This document shows positions 33,738-43,452 of a stretch of 64,000 nucleotides of DNA, one piece after another. Every line of letters begins with the position of its first letter. Within the stretch, counting starts at the first letter, position 1. The notes under the pieces were generated by a model. It was given only the letters and a program-made list of their open reading frames with translations. It ran no database searches and was not told the DNA's origin. Origin of the DNA: Methanosarcina barkeri str. Wiesmoor. Lineage in GTDB: Archaea; Halobacteriota; Methanosarcinia; Methanosarcinales; Methanosarcinaceae. Both the position numbers and the translations under genes were made by a program. The DNA is taken from positions 2,046,001-2,110,000 of the forward strand of contig NZ_CP009526.1 of NCBI RefSeq assembly GCF_000969985.1, written 5' to 3'.

Positions 33738-34802
33738 TTAATTTCCTTCTTCCTGCCCTGCAATTTCCTTGTCTTCGGTGTCATTTCCGACTGGGCCCAT
33801 CAATCTGGCAAGCCATCTGGTTTCATCAAAACTATCCAGGATAATCTTCAAAACCATGGTAAGAGGCGTGGCAAGCAGCATTCCTGTAGCTCCAAGCACA
33901 TAATTCCAGTAGAGAAGAGATAGAAATACAATAGCTGGAGATAGTTTCAGGCCTTTTCCTGCGAGTGAAGGAAAGATTACGTTTTCAGTGAGTGCATTTA
34001 CTATCGAGATAGCAATAATAACAGCCAGAGCCCCTACAAACCCATATTGAAGCAGCCCGAAGAATGCAGGTGGAATTGTGGTTAAAGCCAGGCCTATGTA
34101 GGGAATATAACCTAGAAAAAATGCCAGGATGCCCCAAAAAACCGCAAAGTCGATACCTCCTATAAGGAGAATAACTGCAATTCCAATGGCCGTAACAAGA
34201 TTTACTTCTGTTCTTATAACAATAAACTCTATCAGGCCCTTACCAAATTTATTCAGACGTGATTCGATTACGAGCTGTTCTTCAGCTTTTTGTTCTTTTT
34301 TTTCCTGAGCTCCGGCAGCACCCAGCAGCAAAAATGCTGCTGTGACTATGATTATTCCAACTGTTGTCCCGGCATTTATGAGTCCATTAAGGACGCTTAC
34401 CGTAAGGCTGATTGCAAGTGATGTAATACCACGAAAAACGGACTGCAGGGATAGATCTTCGGTGGATGGAAGATATGGTAAAAGTTCATCCAGGATTTCT
34501 GTCAACTGACTCTGATAGTTTGGAAGTTGGTTTCCAATCTGGATTGCAGCTCCTACAATCACTACCCCGAAAAGCGAGATAATTAGGGTTAATAACAAAA
34601 TTACCAGAAGCATGCTCAGTATTCCGGGAATGCCTTTTCGCTTGAACCAGCGGACAGATGGGGTAAGTATCAGTGCGACGAAGATGGAGAAAAATACGGT
34701 TGTGAGTATGGAAGATATTTCCCTCATTCCTATTGTCAGGATAACAGCAAAAGTACTGTACACTAAAATCTCAGCAGGTACCGAGATTCTATTTATTTTC
34801 AT
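33738..34802 (-). CDS. AI-2E family permease (copy 1)
   Basis: The start is the ATG at 34802, nine bases after gggggatt. About 354 residues. It has eight predicted TM helices and the family layout: two helix pairs, an amphipathic region (QIGNQLPNYQSQLTEILDEL), then FWGILAFFLGYIPYIGLALT, the most conserved part, and LKLSPAIVFLSLLYWNYVLG. Family members export signals or exchange Na+ and H+; the substrate here is unknown. A second member lies at 37461-38489 with DUF389 between them in opposite sense. Confidence 0.9.
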   Translation of the reverse strand: MKINRISVPAEILVYSTFAVILTIGMREISSILTTVFFSIFVALILTPSVRWFKRKGIPGILSMLLVILLLTLIISLFGVVIVGAAIQIGNQLPNYQSQLTEILDELLPYLPSTEDLSLQSVFRGITSLAISLTVSVLNGLINAGTTVGIIIVTAAFLLLGAAGAQEKKEQKAEEQLVIESRLNKFGKGLIEFIVIRTEVNLVTAIGIAVILLIGGIDFAVFWGILAFFLGYIPYIGLALTTIPPAFFGLLQYGFVGALAVIIAISIVNALTENVIFPSLAGKGLKLSPAIVFLSLLYWNYVLGATGMLLATPLTMVLKIILDSFDETRWLARLMGPVGNDTEDKEIAGQEEGN

Positions 34803-35644
34803 ATTTTGCAATCCCCCCATGTCATTTTACAGTAAGCTGACTCTTTTTTCCATAACCCGTTAACGCAGGTTGATTAATGCCGCCAGATAAATAACGTATC
34901 CGATAATCTTTATAGAATAGGGGAGGATTATCTGGTTAGTTTTCCAACCCCTTAAACCATAATAACACTCGAACCTGCTCCCAAATCTAGTTCAAACTAA
35001 TGGCTCTTCGAATTACCCCACACCTGTTCTCATGAGCAAATAGATGTAAACAATATATATTCAAATTGATTTATAATATCTTGTATTTTTATGAGCTTAA
35101 GATATCGTTGTGAACTTTAAGGAAGACTATGTATTAAATCGCGGAGTATTGCTATAATACGCTACGTTTTATACTCTACCTTTTGCCCGCAAAATTTTGA
35201 ATTTCCAGTTTAAAGTATTTTTCCATGACATAGCTTTCCTGTAAATTCGGTAATATTTTCTGAGATTTATCCTGGATTTGTGAGCCTGAAGACTTCCTGT
35301 ATGGTATTATCGGCCAGAAATTCGAGGAAGTTTTTTTTCCTTACACCGAGTTCTTTTAAATTCAGCAGGATCCTTTACATCTCTTGTTATAGTTTCCTTC
35401 CCATAGGCAACGACGGCTTCACGCAGGTATTTCAAAATAAGTTATAAAATTAAAAACATTAGGTCAAAACAAATAATCACAGTTTAACCTATAGCAATGT
35501 TTTTACCTTCTTTTTCATCCAGTTTTTGTGATAGTACCCGAACAATAACATGTTTTTATGCTCAAATCTATAGTATTCGATTAACTGCAAATGTTTCTTG
35601 AAATCAATCTATAAGATTCGATTAACTGCAAATATTTCTTGAAA
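34803..35644. other. Spacer between divergent AI-2E and DUF389 genes
   Basis: About 0.8 kb with no gene. Bases 34908-35035 resemble the leader upstream of the LURP-one gene at 16195-16320 (gaggattatctggttag against gaagattatactgttag). A 30-base direct repeat lies just before the DUF389 promoter (gattaactgcaaat, tttcttgaaatcaat near 35579 and 35619). Confidence 0.55.
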
Positions 35645-35685
35645 TCAATTAATATAAAATATATATTATATATACATAATAATAT
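35645..35685 (+). promoter_or_regulatory. TATA-like promoter of the DUF389 gene
   Basis: tatataaaatatatattat-type sequence directly before the ATG at 35687, with no Shine-Dalgarno site. This suggests a short-leader or leaderless transcript, though the TATA box would need to lie about 25-30 bases before the start site. Confidence 0.4.
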
Positions 35686-35686
35686 T

Positions 35687-36979
35687 ATGCGTCTTGTTCA
35701 GGTACTCATTCCAGTGGGTAAGCGACAGCCTGTGCTCGCAGTGCTAGATGACGAAGGGATAGACTATGCCGTATGGGACGAAACAGGCAGAAAGGACTTT
35801 GAAGCCCTTGTCCAGTTTCCAGTCCCTCCTATTGGTGTAGAACCAGTACTTACCAGATTACGCAAGGCAGGAATTAGCGAAAATACCTATACTATTGTCC
35901 TGACACCTGAAACTATAGTATCAAGACGCATGGAAGTTCTAAAGCAGCGCTACTCTGGAACCCGTATCTCGCGGGAAGAATTGATTGCACGTGCAGAGAA
36001 CCTCGCACCTGAAACTTCTACTTATCTTGTGTTTCTTGTCCTGAGCGCGATTATTGCAACTGGAGGCCTCTTGCTTGATTCGGCTGCAACAATCATCGGA
36101 GCAATGGTCGTGGCTCCACTTATGGGGCCTGCAATTTCTGCAAGTGTAGGCACTGTTCTTGACGACAGAAAACTTGCTTCTCGAGGAATTAAAATGCAGA
36201 TTGGAGGGCTGCTGCTCGCAATTGCAGTGGGTGCCCTTATCGGCATACTTCTTAAAGAATCGATACTTTTGCCACCTGGCCTCGATATCCGAGAAATATC
36301 CCAGATAGCCGAGAGGACCAACCCTAATTTCCTTTCTCTTTTCCTTGCTCTGGGATCGGGTATAGCAGGAGCTATCAGTATTGTCAGGAACGCAGGTTCT
36401 GCCCTTGTGGGTGTTGCAATTGCAATTGCTCTCGTTCCGCCAGCTGCAACGTCAGGGCTGGGACTCGCATGGGGGCTACCCTTAGTAGCAGTTGCAGCTG
36501 CCGTGCTCGTGCTTGTTAACCTGCTTGCTGTCAACGTATCAGCCCTCATAATGTTCTGGGTTTCCGGTTTTCGTCCGGTAGAGACAGAAGCAGTTGTACA
36601 TGCCCGTTCTTCTGTGATCTCGCATGTAGTTTTACTTTTCATTGCAATTGCCTCACTCTCTGTAGCTCTTGGGCTTGTTACCTATTCTTCTTTTCAGGCA
36701 GCTCTTGTTGAACAGGAGGTTAACGGAGAAATGACAGCTATGTTCAAAGATCCCGAATATGCAGAAAAAAATTTGACACTTGAAGAAGTTACAGTCGGCT
36801 ATATGCCTATAGATTTCTTGTTTAAAAAACCTGTAAAAGTATCCCTCCTGATAGGCCGCAGAGCAGGTCAGGAAGTCCCTCCAGATATGGCCAGTAAAGC
36901 TGCTTACCGCCTGACAGAAGCTACAGGTAAAGATGTTAGAATTAAAATCGGTTTTGTAGAGTCGCAGAAATTCCCGTAA
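35687..36979 (+). CDS. DUF389 (TIGR00341-type) membrane protein
   Basis: The start is placed at MRLVQVLIPVGKR, the family N-terminus; an upstream TTG adds 16 residues of AT-rich translation. About 430 residues. A cytoplasmic N-terminal domain of about 110 residues (ALVQFPVPPIGVEPVLTRLR) is followed by TM segments with LLLDSAATIIGAMVVAPLMG, NFLSLFLALGSGIAGAISIV and GVAIAIALVPPAATSGLGLA, the signature region. A C-terminal soluble domain ends the protein. The function is unknown. It is divergent from the AI-2E gene upstream. Confidence 0.93.
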   Translation: MRLVQVLIPVGKRQPVLAVLDDEGIDYAVWDETGRKDFEALVQFPVPPIGVEPVLTRLRKAGISENTYTIVLTPETIVSRRMEVLKQRYSGTRISREELIARAENLAPETSTYLVFLVLSAIIATGGLLLDSAATIIGAMVVAPLMGPAISASVGTVLDDRKLASRGIKMQIGGLLLAIAVGALIGILLKESILLPPGLDIREISQIAERTNPNFLSLFLALGSGIAGAISIVRNAGSALVGVAIAIALVPPAATSGLGLAWGLPLVAVAAAVLVLVNLLAVNVSALIMFWVSGFRPVETEAVVHARSSVISHVVLLFIAIASLSVALGLVTYSSFQAALVEQEVNGEMTAMFKDPEYAEKNLTLEEVTVGYMPIDFLFKKPVKVSLLIGRRAGQEVPPDMASKAAYRLTEATGKDVRIKIGFVESQKFP

Positions 36980-37460
36980 GTGCTCCCCTGTAATTACTTT
37001 TTATAAATACAATTTGTAAATTTTTGCTTTCTGGAAAGTAGTTCTCTCCTGTTTTTTTCCAGATATTATACAAAACTCTTTACCCGCAGGGTAAGGTGCA
37101 TAGAGCACATGATTAATGACTGGTCCAAGATGAGCTGACAACGCCACTTATTTGTAAAGGGCTTACCCAAAATTGCTTTTTCATAAATTCCCTAATTCCC
37201 CAATTCAAATTTTGCTCTGATAGCTGTTTCTATTTTCACTGCGCTTAGTAAGTACATTATTTACCGAATTATAGTCACGCCTGTAATTATTGCAACAAAA
37301 ACTCATTGTACCTTATTGAGTAGTTGCATTATTTATCCTGGTGACCATAGCTATGGAGTTTCTTAATTCACTTTCCTTACTTTCATCTAATCTGACGGAT
37401 TCAGAGTGTTTTCTCGTCCTTCAGGAATAACAGTTTTTTTCTTTATCCTGGTTTTTCAAG
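36980..37460. other. Spacer between convergent genes
   Basis: No ORF or clear hairpin. Mixed AT-rich sequence with T tracts on both strands that may end transcription of DUF389 and of the AI-2E gene. Confidence 0.45.
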
Positions 37461-38489
37461 TTACTCTATCTCTCCTGGTGGGCCCATTAATCTGGCCATC
37501 CATTTTGTTTCATCAAAACTCTCAAACATGATTTTCAAAGCCATTGTAAGAGGTATGGAAAGTAATGCACCTGCGCCTCCGAGTACAAAATTCCAGTAGA
37601 TAAGAGCAAGAAATAAAAAGGCTGGAGATAACTGCAGGCCTTTTCCCATAAGTGAAGGGAAAAGGACATTTTCTGTGATTCCGTCAACAGCAGCGATAAC
37701 GACAATAACTGCAAGAGCACCTAAAGGCCCATACTTAAAAAGCGCAATCACTATGGGAGGAATGGAAGCTATAACAAGACCAATATAGGGGATGTAACTC
37801 AGAATGAATATAAGAACTCCCCAGAGAATCGCATAGTCGATCCCGCTGATAAGGAAAGTAATAGTAATTGCAACGGCTGTGATAAGATTTATTTCAGCTC
37901 TTATAACAATAAATTTTACTAACTTCCTGCTAAAGATACTTAACCTCAATTGGAGTTCAGATTGCTTTTCAATTTTCTCATTTATTTTTTCAGGAACATT
38001 TGTAGCCTCTATTAACATAAAGGCCGTCGTGAGTATGATAATTCCAGCTGTTGTCCCGGTATTTACAAGCCCATTAAAGATGTTTACCACAAAGGAAACC
38101 GTAATTGACACGATGCCACGAATGATTGACTGCACGGAAAAACCGTCATATGAAGGGATATATTTTGCAAGATTACTCATAAAGTCAGTTAACTGATCTT
38201 GATATTGCGGGATCTGGCTTCCAAACTGGATTGCTGCGCTGGCAACTATTACTCCAAGAATCAGGACTATGAAGGCAAATAACAGAATTGCCAGAAAGAC
38301 ACTCAGTCCCCCGGGAATTCCTTTTTTCTTAAGCCATCGGACAAGCGGAGTAAAGATCAGTGCGATAAATACAGAGAAAAAGAAGACTGTAAGTATTGGA
38401 GCAATCTCCCGCATTCCAATTGTCAGGATAACCGCAGCTGTACTGTAAAGTAAAATCCTGGCTGGTATCGACTGATTCTCCATATCCAT
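37461..38489 (-). CDS. AI-2E family permease (copy 2)
   Basis: About 342 residues, start taken as the ATG at 38489 (MDMENQSIPARILLYS) after aggtgggg. Eight TM helices. The family core LWGVLIFILSYIPYIGLVIA and LQLSPAFLFLALIYWNFVLG is nearly the same as in copy 1 (FFLGYIPYIGLALT). By eye the two are about 55-60% identical, so the duplication is older than the DUF1269 block duplication. The C-termini end alike (SFDETKWMARLMGPPGE against SFDETRWLARLMGPVGN). Confidence 0.9.
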   Translation of the reverse strand: MDMENQSIPARILLYSTAAVILTIGMREIAPILTVFFFSVFIALIFTPLVRWLKKKGIPGGLSVFLAILLFAFIVLILGVIVASAAIQFGSQIPQYQDQLTDFMSNLAKYIPSYDGFSVQSIIRGIVSITVSFVVNIFNGLVNTGTTAGIIILTTAFMLIEATNVPEKINEKIEKQSELQLRLSIFSRKLVKFIVIRAEINLITAVAITITFLISGIDYAILWGVLIFILSYIPYIGLVIASIPPIVIALFKYGPLGALAVIVVIAAVDGITENVLFPSLMGKGLQLSPAFLFLALIYWNFVLGGAGALLSIPLTMALKIMFESFDETKWMARLMGPPGEIE

Positions 38490-38564
38490 ATAATGCCCCA
38501 CCTATTCTTTATACCCTTTAATTAACATTAGTGGGAACAGTTATTCCTAATTATCTAACTGTAT

Positions 38565-39071
38565 TTATCTCCTTCGATAGCGGAAAGCTCCAAGAAGTCT
38601 GATAATGCAGTAAATCACTTCAAACCCAGGACATTCCATTAGTTTTTTCTTTCTGCTTAGGGTATGTTCTATATTGGCTGCCATATCTCCAGTATTATTT
38701 TCTTGGTATTTGGTTTCAGGTTCTGGCAATATTTCAACCACATTTTCTTTTGTCGCAAGCTTGCCTGTTATTGCAAAGGGCGAGAATCCTGGGGTTTCGG
38801 CTGTGAAATACAGGTATTTGTTATCTTCACTGAACAGGGTGGCTGGAATTTTGTTCCATTTCTTCTCATTGTACCTGTTAAGAGTAATTGAAGCATGGTT
38901 AATTCTGTGATCCAAAAATGTCATGCTTTCCTCGGTAAATAGACTATTTCGGGAAACCGTGCAATTTGCAGTTACTTCAGAGAATTTTGTAACCTTTTTT
39001 TCAGGACAAATATTCAAACATTTACATTGAATCGTCTGATTGTGTACTACTCCTGTCAGCACGGAAAACAT
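38565..39071 (-). pseudogene. Surface protein C-terminus: PGF-pre-PGF domain and PGF-CTERM
   Basis: 168 residues with the late part of a PGF-pre-PGF domain (RYNEKKWNKIPATLFSEDNK, YLYFTAETPGFSPFAITGKL), a polar linker and a C-terminal sorting signal (MECPGFEVIYCIIRLLGAFR, then YRRR). PGF-CTERM tails are cut by archaeosortase and replaced by a lipid anchor. The normal proteins are several hundred residues and have signal peptides; neither is present here, so this is probably a 3' fragment. The hydrophobic stretch of the tail is short and interrupted by Arg, so sorting may fail too. Confidence 0.7.
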
Positions 39072-39267
39072 AAATTGTTACTAAAAAAGTCGGTGTTCAT
39101 CTCGAATAAATAACTTAGTAAAAATAAAGATTAAGCATTTTTATTGGCAATTATATCAAATTTTAACAATATTGGACAATCTAATTATACAAGAATAACA
39201 TAATTAAATATAACTTTTAAAGTATTTATCAACGAAGGCTATTAATCTTTATTATGTGGAGAGTTAT

Positions 39268-40137
39268 ATGAACAAAAAAGTTCTTCGCAATACTGTTGTA
39301 TTTATTGTCCTTGTTATTCTCAGCGGATGGATAGGTTTTCTTGTAGACTCTACCCTTCCCGAGCAACCAAAAGGTGATTCTCCTGGTATGGGGATATGGT
39401 TGGTATTGCCTATGTTGACTGCAGTTGCAATCACCATATTCTCAAGGGGTAATTGGAAAGATTTCGGTTTCAAGCCGAATTTCAAAGGAAACATAAAATG
39501 GTACTTGATTGCTGCTTTGATTTTTCCTGTTGTAACAGCGGCTGTTCTGATAATCGGAGTTACAACAAAATGGATTGACTTATCAACCTTTGATTTCAGA
39601 CCTTTAGTTTTGGTGTTTTCCAGTACTCTGTTATTTAATTTTATTAAAAATATTTTTGATGGAGCTCCTTTACATGGTTATCTAACTTCACAACTCCTAA
39701 AATTAGATCTTAATGATTGGAAGATATATCTCATTGTTGGCGGTCTTTGGGGAATCTGGCATATTCCATATTACCTGATCTTTTTACCTGAAACCGATAT
39801 TCAAGCAGTTTTACCTGTCAATCGAACTATATTTTCTATTTTTATGACTATAACGATTGTATTCTGGGCGGTGATGTTTGTTGAGCTTTATAGGATAACA
39901 AAATCAATTTGGCCGGGTATTATACTGCATATGGTAGAAGATTCGCTAATAAATCCTTTAGTTATATCAGGTTTTATCAGCATTGCAGCAGGAAAAGAAA
40001 TTCTTATTTCACCAATCTTTGGTATTATTACTACAATTCTTTACTTATTAGTTGGACTTGGAATAAGAGCTTATAGAAAACAGGCAAGTCAAATAATGTT
40101 TAGCGAAATAAAGGAGGAAAGAAGTTTTCCCAATTAA
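39268..40137 (+). CDS. CPBP-family membrane protein lacking the usual catalytic pair
   Basis: 289 residues, ATG at 39268 after tggaga. Eight TM helices by hydropathy. The CPBP (CAAX protease/bacteriocin-processing) layout is clear: motif 2 GGLWGIWHIPYY and motif 3 WPGIILHMVEDS keep their histidines. Motif 1, normally EExxxR, reads NIFDGAPLHGYL, so both glutamates and the arginine are replaced. A proteolytic role is therefore doubtful. An intact-motif relative lies at 61483-62235. Confidence 0.85.
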   Translation: MNKKVLRNTVVFIVLVILSGWIGFLVDSTLPEQPKGDSPGMGIWLVLPMLTAVAITIFSRGNWKDFGFKPNFKGNIKWYLIAALIFPVVTAAVLIIGVTTKWIDLSTFDFRPLVLVFSSTLLFNFIKNIFDGAPLHGYLTSQLLKLDLNDWKIYLIVGGLWGIWHIPYYLIFLPETDIQAVLPVNRTIFSIFMTITIVFWAVMFVELYRITKSIWPGIILHMVEDSLINPLVISGFISIAAGKEILISPIFGIITTILYLLVGLGIRAYRKQASQIMFSEIKEERSFPN

Positions 40138-40195
40138 AAAAAGGAAAGAATTGTTTATCCTTTAATTGTTTATCCTTTAATTTTTTTCAAGTTTT

Positions 40196-41371
40196 CTATT
40201 TAACAGATCCAGACCTTTTAACTCTTGCACGAGCAGTTTCAGCTTTTGCTTTAGCTCCCTTACTTTCTGACAGGTCAGCTGCTATTTTAAAAGCGTTTTC
40301 TGCTCCTTTAGGGTTACCAAGACTCAGTAAAACCCTTCCTTTTTCATACCAGGCTTCAGGAAAGTTAGGTTTCTTCCTGAGTGCCATTTCAAAAGCATGC
40401 AGGGCTTCTTTTTCAGAGCCGGTTTCAAAAAGTATTTTTCCTCTGAGATGCCAGGCCTCTGCATTCTCGGATTTTTCCTCAAGGGCTTTTTCAAAAGCTT
40501 CTCTGGATTTTTCAAGTTCTCCGAGCTTTAAGTACAGTTTGCCTTTCTCAAACCAGATATCTGCATCCTCAGGATTTCTTTTCAGGGATTTTTCAAATTC
40601 CTTCAGTTTCTCTTCACACTTACGCACCCGAACAAGCACAGCTTCCTTCCCCTCCCAGGCATTTTTCTGTACCGGGTTTAGGGATATAGACTTCTCGAAA
40701 GCTTCAAGTGCCTGCCTGAGATGCTCGAGCTTTACCAGTGCAAACCCGGAATTGGTCCAGAGCCCTGGATGATTCGGGTTTATCCTGGAGGCACTTTCAA
40801 ACGTTTCAAGAGCCTCTTCATAGCGTTTGAGTTTTAGCAGGGTGTTTCCTCTATGAAACAGGGCTGGAAAATGCCTGGGGTTTTCTAAAAGTACCATATC
40901 GAAAGCTTCAAGTGCAAGCCTGAGCCTGCCCTGCCTGTAAAGAATCACTCCTTCCTCATAGAGGCTCTCTGTACTTTTCAGGTTACTTTTTTCCGGGTCC
41001 TCGCCTTCAAGATAGTTTTTCCTAAGTCCGGTTTCTGAAAGGTATCTGAAATCCGGGGATGTTTCCGAGCCAGGCCTTGAATCGAGATATATGAATTCTT
41101 CTTTTGGCACAAAAGCCTTACAAATCCGTTCTGGCTCAACTTTCCGGTTTGTAATAATGCAGTATCCATTAACATGCTTGGAACAGACCCCACAGCAGTA
41201 GATTCTTTTTTCCAGCCGGTATCGAATCTGGTCAAGCTCAGTTGTAACTAGCCCCTCGTTCAGCCGTGCTTTGAACGTTTCGTACGGAATGTTTTTAATT
41301 TTGATATAGACTGTTGAAGGTGCAGGTGGATCCCATTCTGGAGGGCTTGAGGTCAGTTTTTTGCAAGTCAT
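40196..41371 (-). CDS. TPR protein with N-terminal cysteine cluster
   Basis: 391 residues. The first 100 hold YCCGVCSKHVNGYCIITNRK and RICKAFVP, five or six cysteines that could bind zinc. From about residue 137 to 375 run seven tetratricopeptide repeats (LYEEGVILYRQGRLRLALEA, ALFHRGNTLLKLKRYEEALE, AWHLRGKILFETGSEKEALH). The end is basic. TPR arrays mediate protein binding; the partner is unknown. The stop lies 58 bp from the end of the converging CPBP gene. Confidence 0.9.
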   Translation of the reverse strand: MTCKKLTSSPPEWDPPAPSTVYIKIKNIPYETFKARLNEGLVTTELDQIRYRLEKRIYCCGVCSKHVNGYCIITNRKVEPERICKAFVPKEEFIYLDSRPGSETSPDFRYLSETGLRKNYLEGEDPEKSNLKSTESLYEEGVILYRQGRLRLALEAFDMVLLENPRHFPALFHRGNTLLKLKRYEEALETFESASRINPNHPGLWTNSGFALVKLEHLRQALEAFEKSISLNPVQKNAWEGKEAVLVRVRKCEEKLKEFEKSLKRNPEDADIWFEKGKLYLKLGELEKSREAFEKALEEKSENAEAWHLRGKILFETGSEKEALHAFEMALRKKPNFPEAWYEKGRVLLSLGNPKGAENAFKIAADLSESKGAKAKAETARARVKRSGSVK

Positions 41372-41553
41372 AGTTCTGGTATGGATTCTCCTTGTGGAGT
41401 TTTTTTTCTTTTTACTGGAAATTTTTCGTTTTTTGGAAGTTTATTTTTTACTGGAAATGTTTTTTCTTTATTGGAAACATTTCTTTATTGGAAACTGCGT
41501 ATTGAAATTAAATGCTTATCTCAAGTTACATATTTTATTGTAGATTAAATCTT

Positions 41554-42834
41554 TTATTGTGTCCCATTATCGGAGGAGTCGGTCTCCGAGGTGGAATCAT
41601 TGAGTTCTGTCTCATTATCTGTTGAGGGCTGTTCTTGCGCTGAAGTTGACGAGCTGGAATTAGAAACTGTTTTTTGGGACGAAGATGCAGAAGATTCCTG
41701 TACGAGTACGATTTTGGTAGCTTCCGTGCTTCCAAATTCATTTGTGGCTGTCAGGGTATAAGTCGTGGTTTTACTGGGGGATATACTCTGGCTTCCAGTT
41801 AAACTTACGGTTCCTATGCCGGGCTCGATTGATACTTTTGAAGCCCCAGATACACTCCAGGTTAAACTTGAGCTCTTTCCTTCCTCAAGAGTGTCCGGAT
41901 TTGCATTAAACGAAACGATAGATGGCAGTTTTTCTTGAGATGTCTGACTTTCCTGAAGTGACGAGTCATCTTGTGATGCCTGATTCCCTTTCGATGTTGA
42001 ATCCTCTTCCGATGTTGAATCCTCTTTCGATGTCGAATTCTCTTCCGATGCCTGATTCTCCTGAAGTGATGAATCATCCTGTGATGCCTGATTCTCTTTC
42101 GATATCGAGTTCTCTTCCGATGTAGGATTTTCCTTAGTCGATGAACTCTTCTGAGATGTCAGGCTTTCTTCCGAAGACTGAATATTTGATGTGGAAACGT
42201 TTTCGGAGGATGCAATATTTTCCTCAACTGCAACAGTACAGTAAGCTGTATCTTCTTTCTCGCCATTTGAAGCTGTAAGTTTATATGTCGTAGTGCCGGC
42301 AGGAGACACGGTAAATGTTCCGGTGGGCTCTGTAACTCCTATATCAGGTTCAATGGTAACATTCGAAACTCCGGAAACGTGCCAGTTGATGACTGCACTC
42401 TCGCCTGGTGTGATGGAATCAGGGCTTGCATCAAATGAGCTGATGACAAGAGGCTCTTGAGATTCATTATTAACCGTAATCGTGCAGAGCGCTACTTTTT
42501 CATTTCCTTTGCCAGTCGCTATCAATTTATAGGTTGTAGTCTCGGGAGGGGATACAGAAATGGATCCGTTTGAACTTACAGGGCCTATACCAGGCTCTAG
42601 TGTAATGTTGTCAGCTCCAGAAACGTCCCAGTTCAAAACGGAAGATCCACCAGGTTCGATAATTTCAGGACCTGCATCAAAATTGCTAATTCCTACTGCA
42701 GCTGCAGGAAAAAGAGCTTTTAGAGCAATGGCTATACTCAGTATAGTACCTAATAATTTTAAAAATTCTGGCAATGAGTTCCACATTGACTTAATATTTT
42801 CCCAGATTGAATTATTACTGTTCTTTTTATCCAT
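41554..42834 (-). CDS. Membrane-anchored protein with three Ig-like repeats and Ser/Glu linker
   Basis: 426 residues. One TM helix lies near residues 25-45 (LLGTILSIAIALKALFPAAA). Three similar domains of about 80 residues follow, each with a pattern such as DASPDSITPGESAVINWHVS, GVSNVTIEPDIG and TTTYKLTASNGEKEDTAYCT. Between domains 2 and 3 lies a Ser/Glu/Asn-rich linker (about 205-300) made of short repeats (SEENSTSKEDSTSEEDSTSK), probably outside the cell and possibly glycosylated. A second Ser/Thr tail closes the protein. No sorting signal is seen. It likely is a cell-surface adhesin or spacer (inference). Confidence 0.85.
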   Translation of the reverse strand: MDKKNSNNSIWENIKSMWNSLPEFLKLLGTILSIAIALKALFPAAAVGISNFDAGPEIIEPGGSSVLNWDVSGADNITLEPGIGPVSSNGSISVSPPETTTYKLIATGKGNEKVALCTITVNNESQEPLVISSFDASPDSITPGESAVINWHVSGVSNVTIEPDIGVTEPTGTFTVSPAGTTTYKLTASNGEKEDTAYCTVAVEENIASSENVSTSNIQSSEESLTSQKSSSTKENPTSEENSISKENQASQDDSSLQENQASEENSTSKEDSTSEEDSTSKGNQASQDDSSLQESQTSQEKLPSIVSFNANPDTLEEGKSSSLTWSVSGASKVSIEPGIGTVSLTGSQSISPSKTTTYTLTATNEFGSTEATKIVLVQESSASSSQKTVSNSSSSTSAQEQPSTDNETELNDSTSETDSSDNGTQ

Positions 42835-43040
42835 AATCAGACTCCGTACAACCTATAAATTAAAACAAACAACCATGTTTAGTAGGTCGAAAAACAATCT
42901 TTTTCAGGAAAGTTTACCTGAAATGTTACGCCACACATCAGATTCTTTTTTAAATTGTAGTTGATATATATTTCATAGTTTAATAATATATATATTTATT
43001 AATTTTGGGATATATTTCCAGGGAGTTAGAAGAAAAGATC

Positions 43041-43153
43041 AAAGTTAAGGATTAAAGTTAAGGATTAAAGTTAAGGATTAAAGTTAAGGATTAAAGTTAA
43101 GGATTAAAGTTAAGGATTAAAGTTAAGGATTAAAGTTAAGGATTAAAGTTAAG
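43041..43153. repeat. 13-bp tandem repeat, about 9 copies
   Basis: The unit aaagttaaggatt in head-to-tail order, upstream of the first TM2-like gene. A single extra copy occurs near 43289. Confidence 0.92.
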
Positions 43154-43428
43154 AGTTCAACTTAAAAGTTCAACTTGAAAATTTTTCAATTTACTGTCAA
43201 ATTAAATCAATGTTATAAACAAAAGTCTGTAAGTTAAGTTACTTATATTCGCTGCCTAATATATTATTTAAAAAACCGTTATTCTGCTAAAGTTAAGGAT
43301 TTAAGTTAAGAGTTCAACTTAAAAGTTCAACTTGAAAATTTTTCAATTTACTGTCAAATTAAATCAATGTTATAAACGGTTACTTATATTCGCTGCCTAA
43401 TATATTATTTAAAAAACCGTTATTCTGC
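43147..43428. repeat. Direct duplication of about 125 bp
   Basis: Two nearly identical segments (about 43147-43287 and 43303-43428) share ttaagagttcaacttaaaag, atttttcaatttactgtcaa and attcgctgcctaatatatta. The second abuts the TM2-like gene at 43453, so the promoter region was duplicated. The first copy has an extra aaaagtctgtaagttaag. Confidence 0.9.
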
Positions 43429-43452
43429 CATTGATGATAAAAGGATGGTTAT

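Noticed and set aside
43041-43153. Possible CRISPR array
   Set aside because: Units are 13 bases without spacers between them, and no cas gene is in the window; it is a simple tandem repeat.
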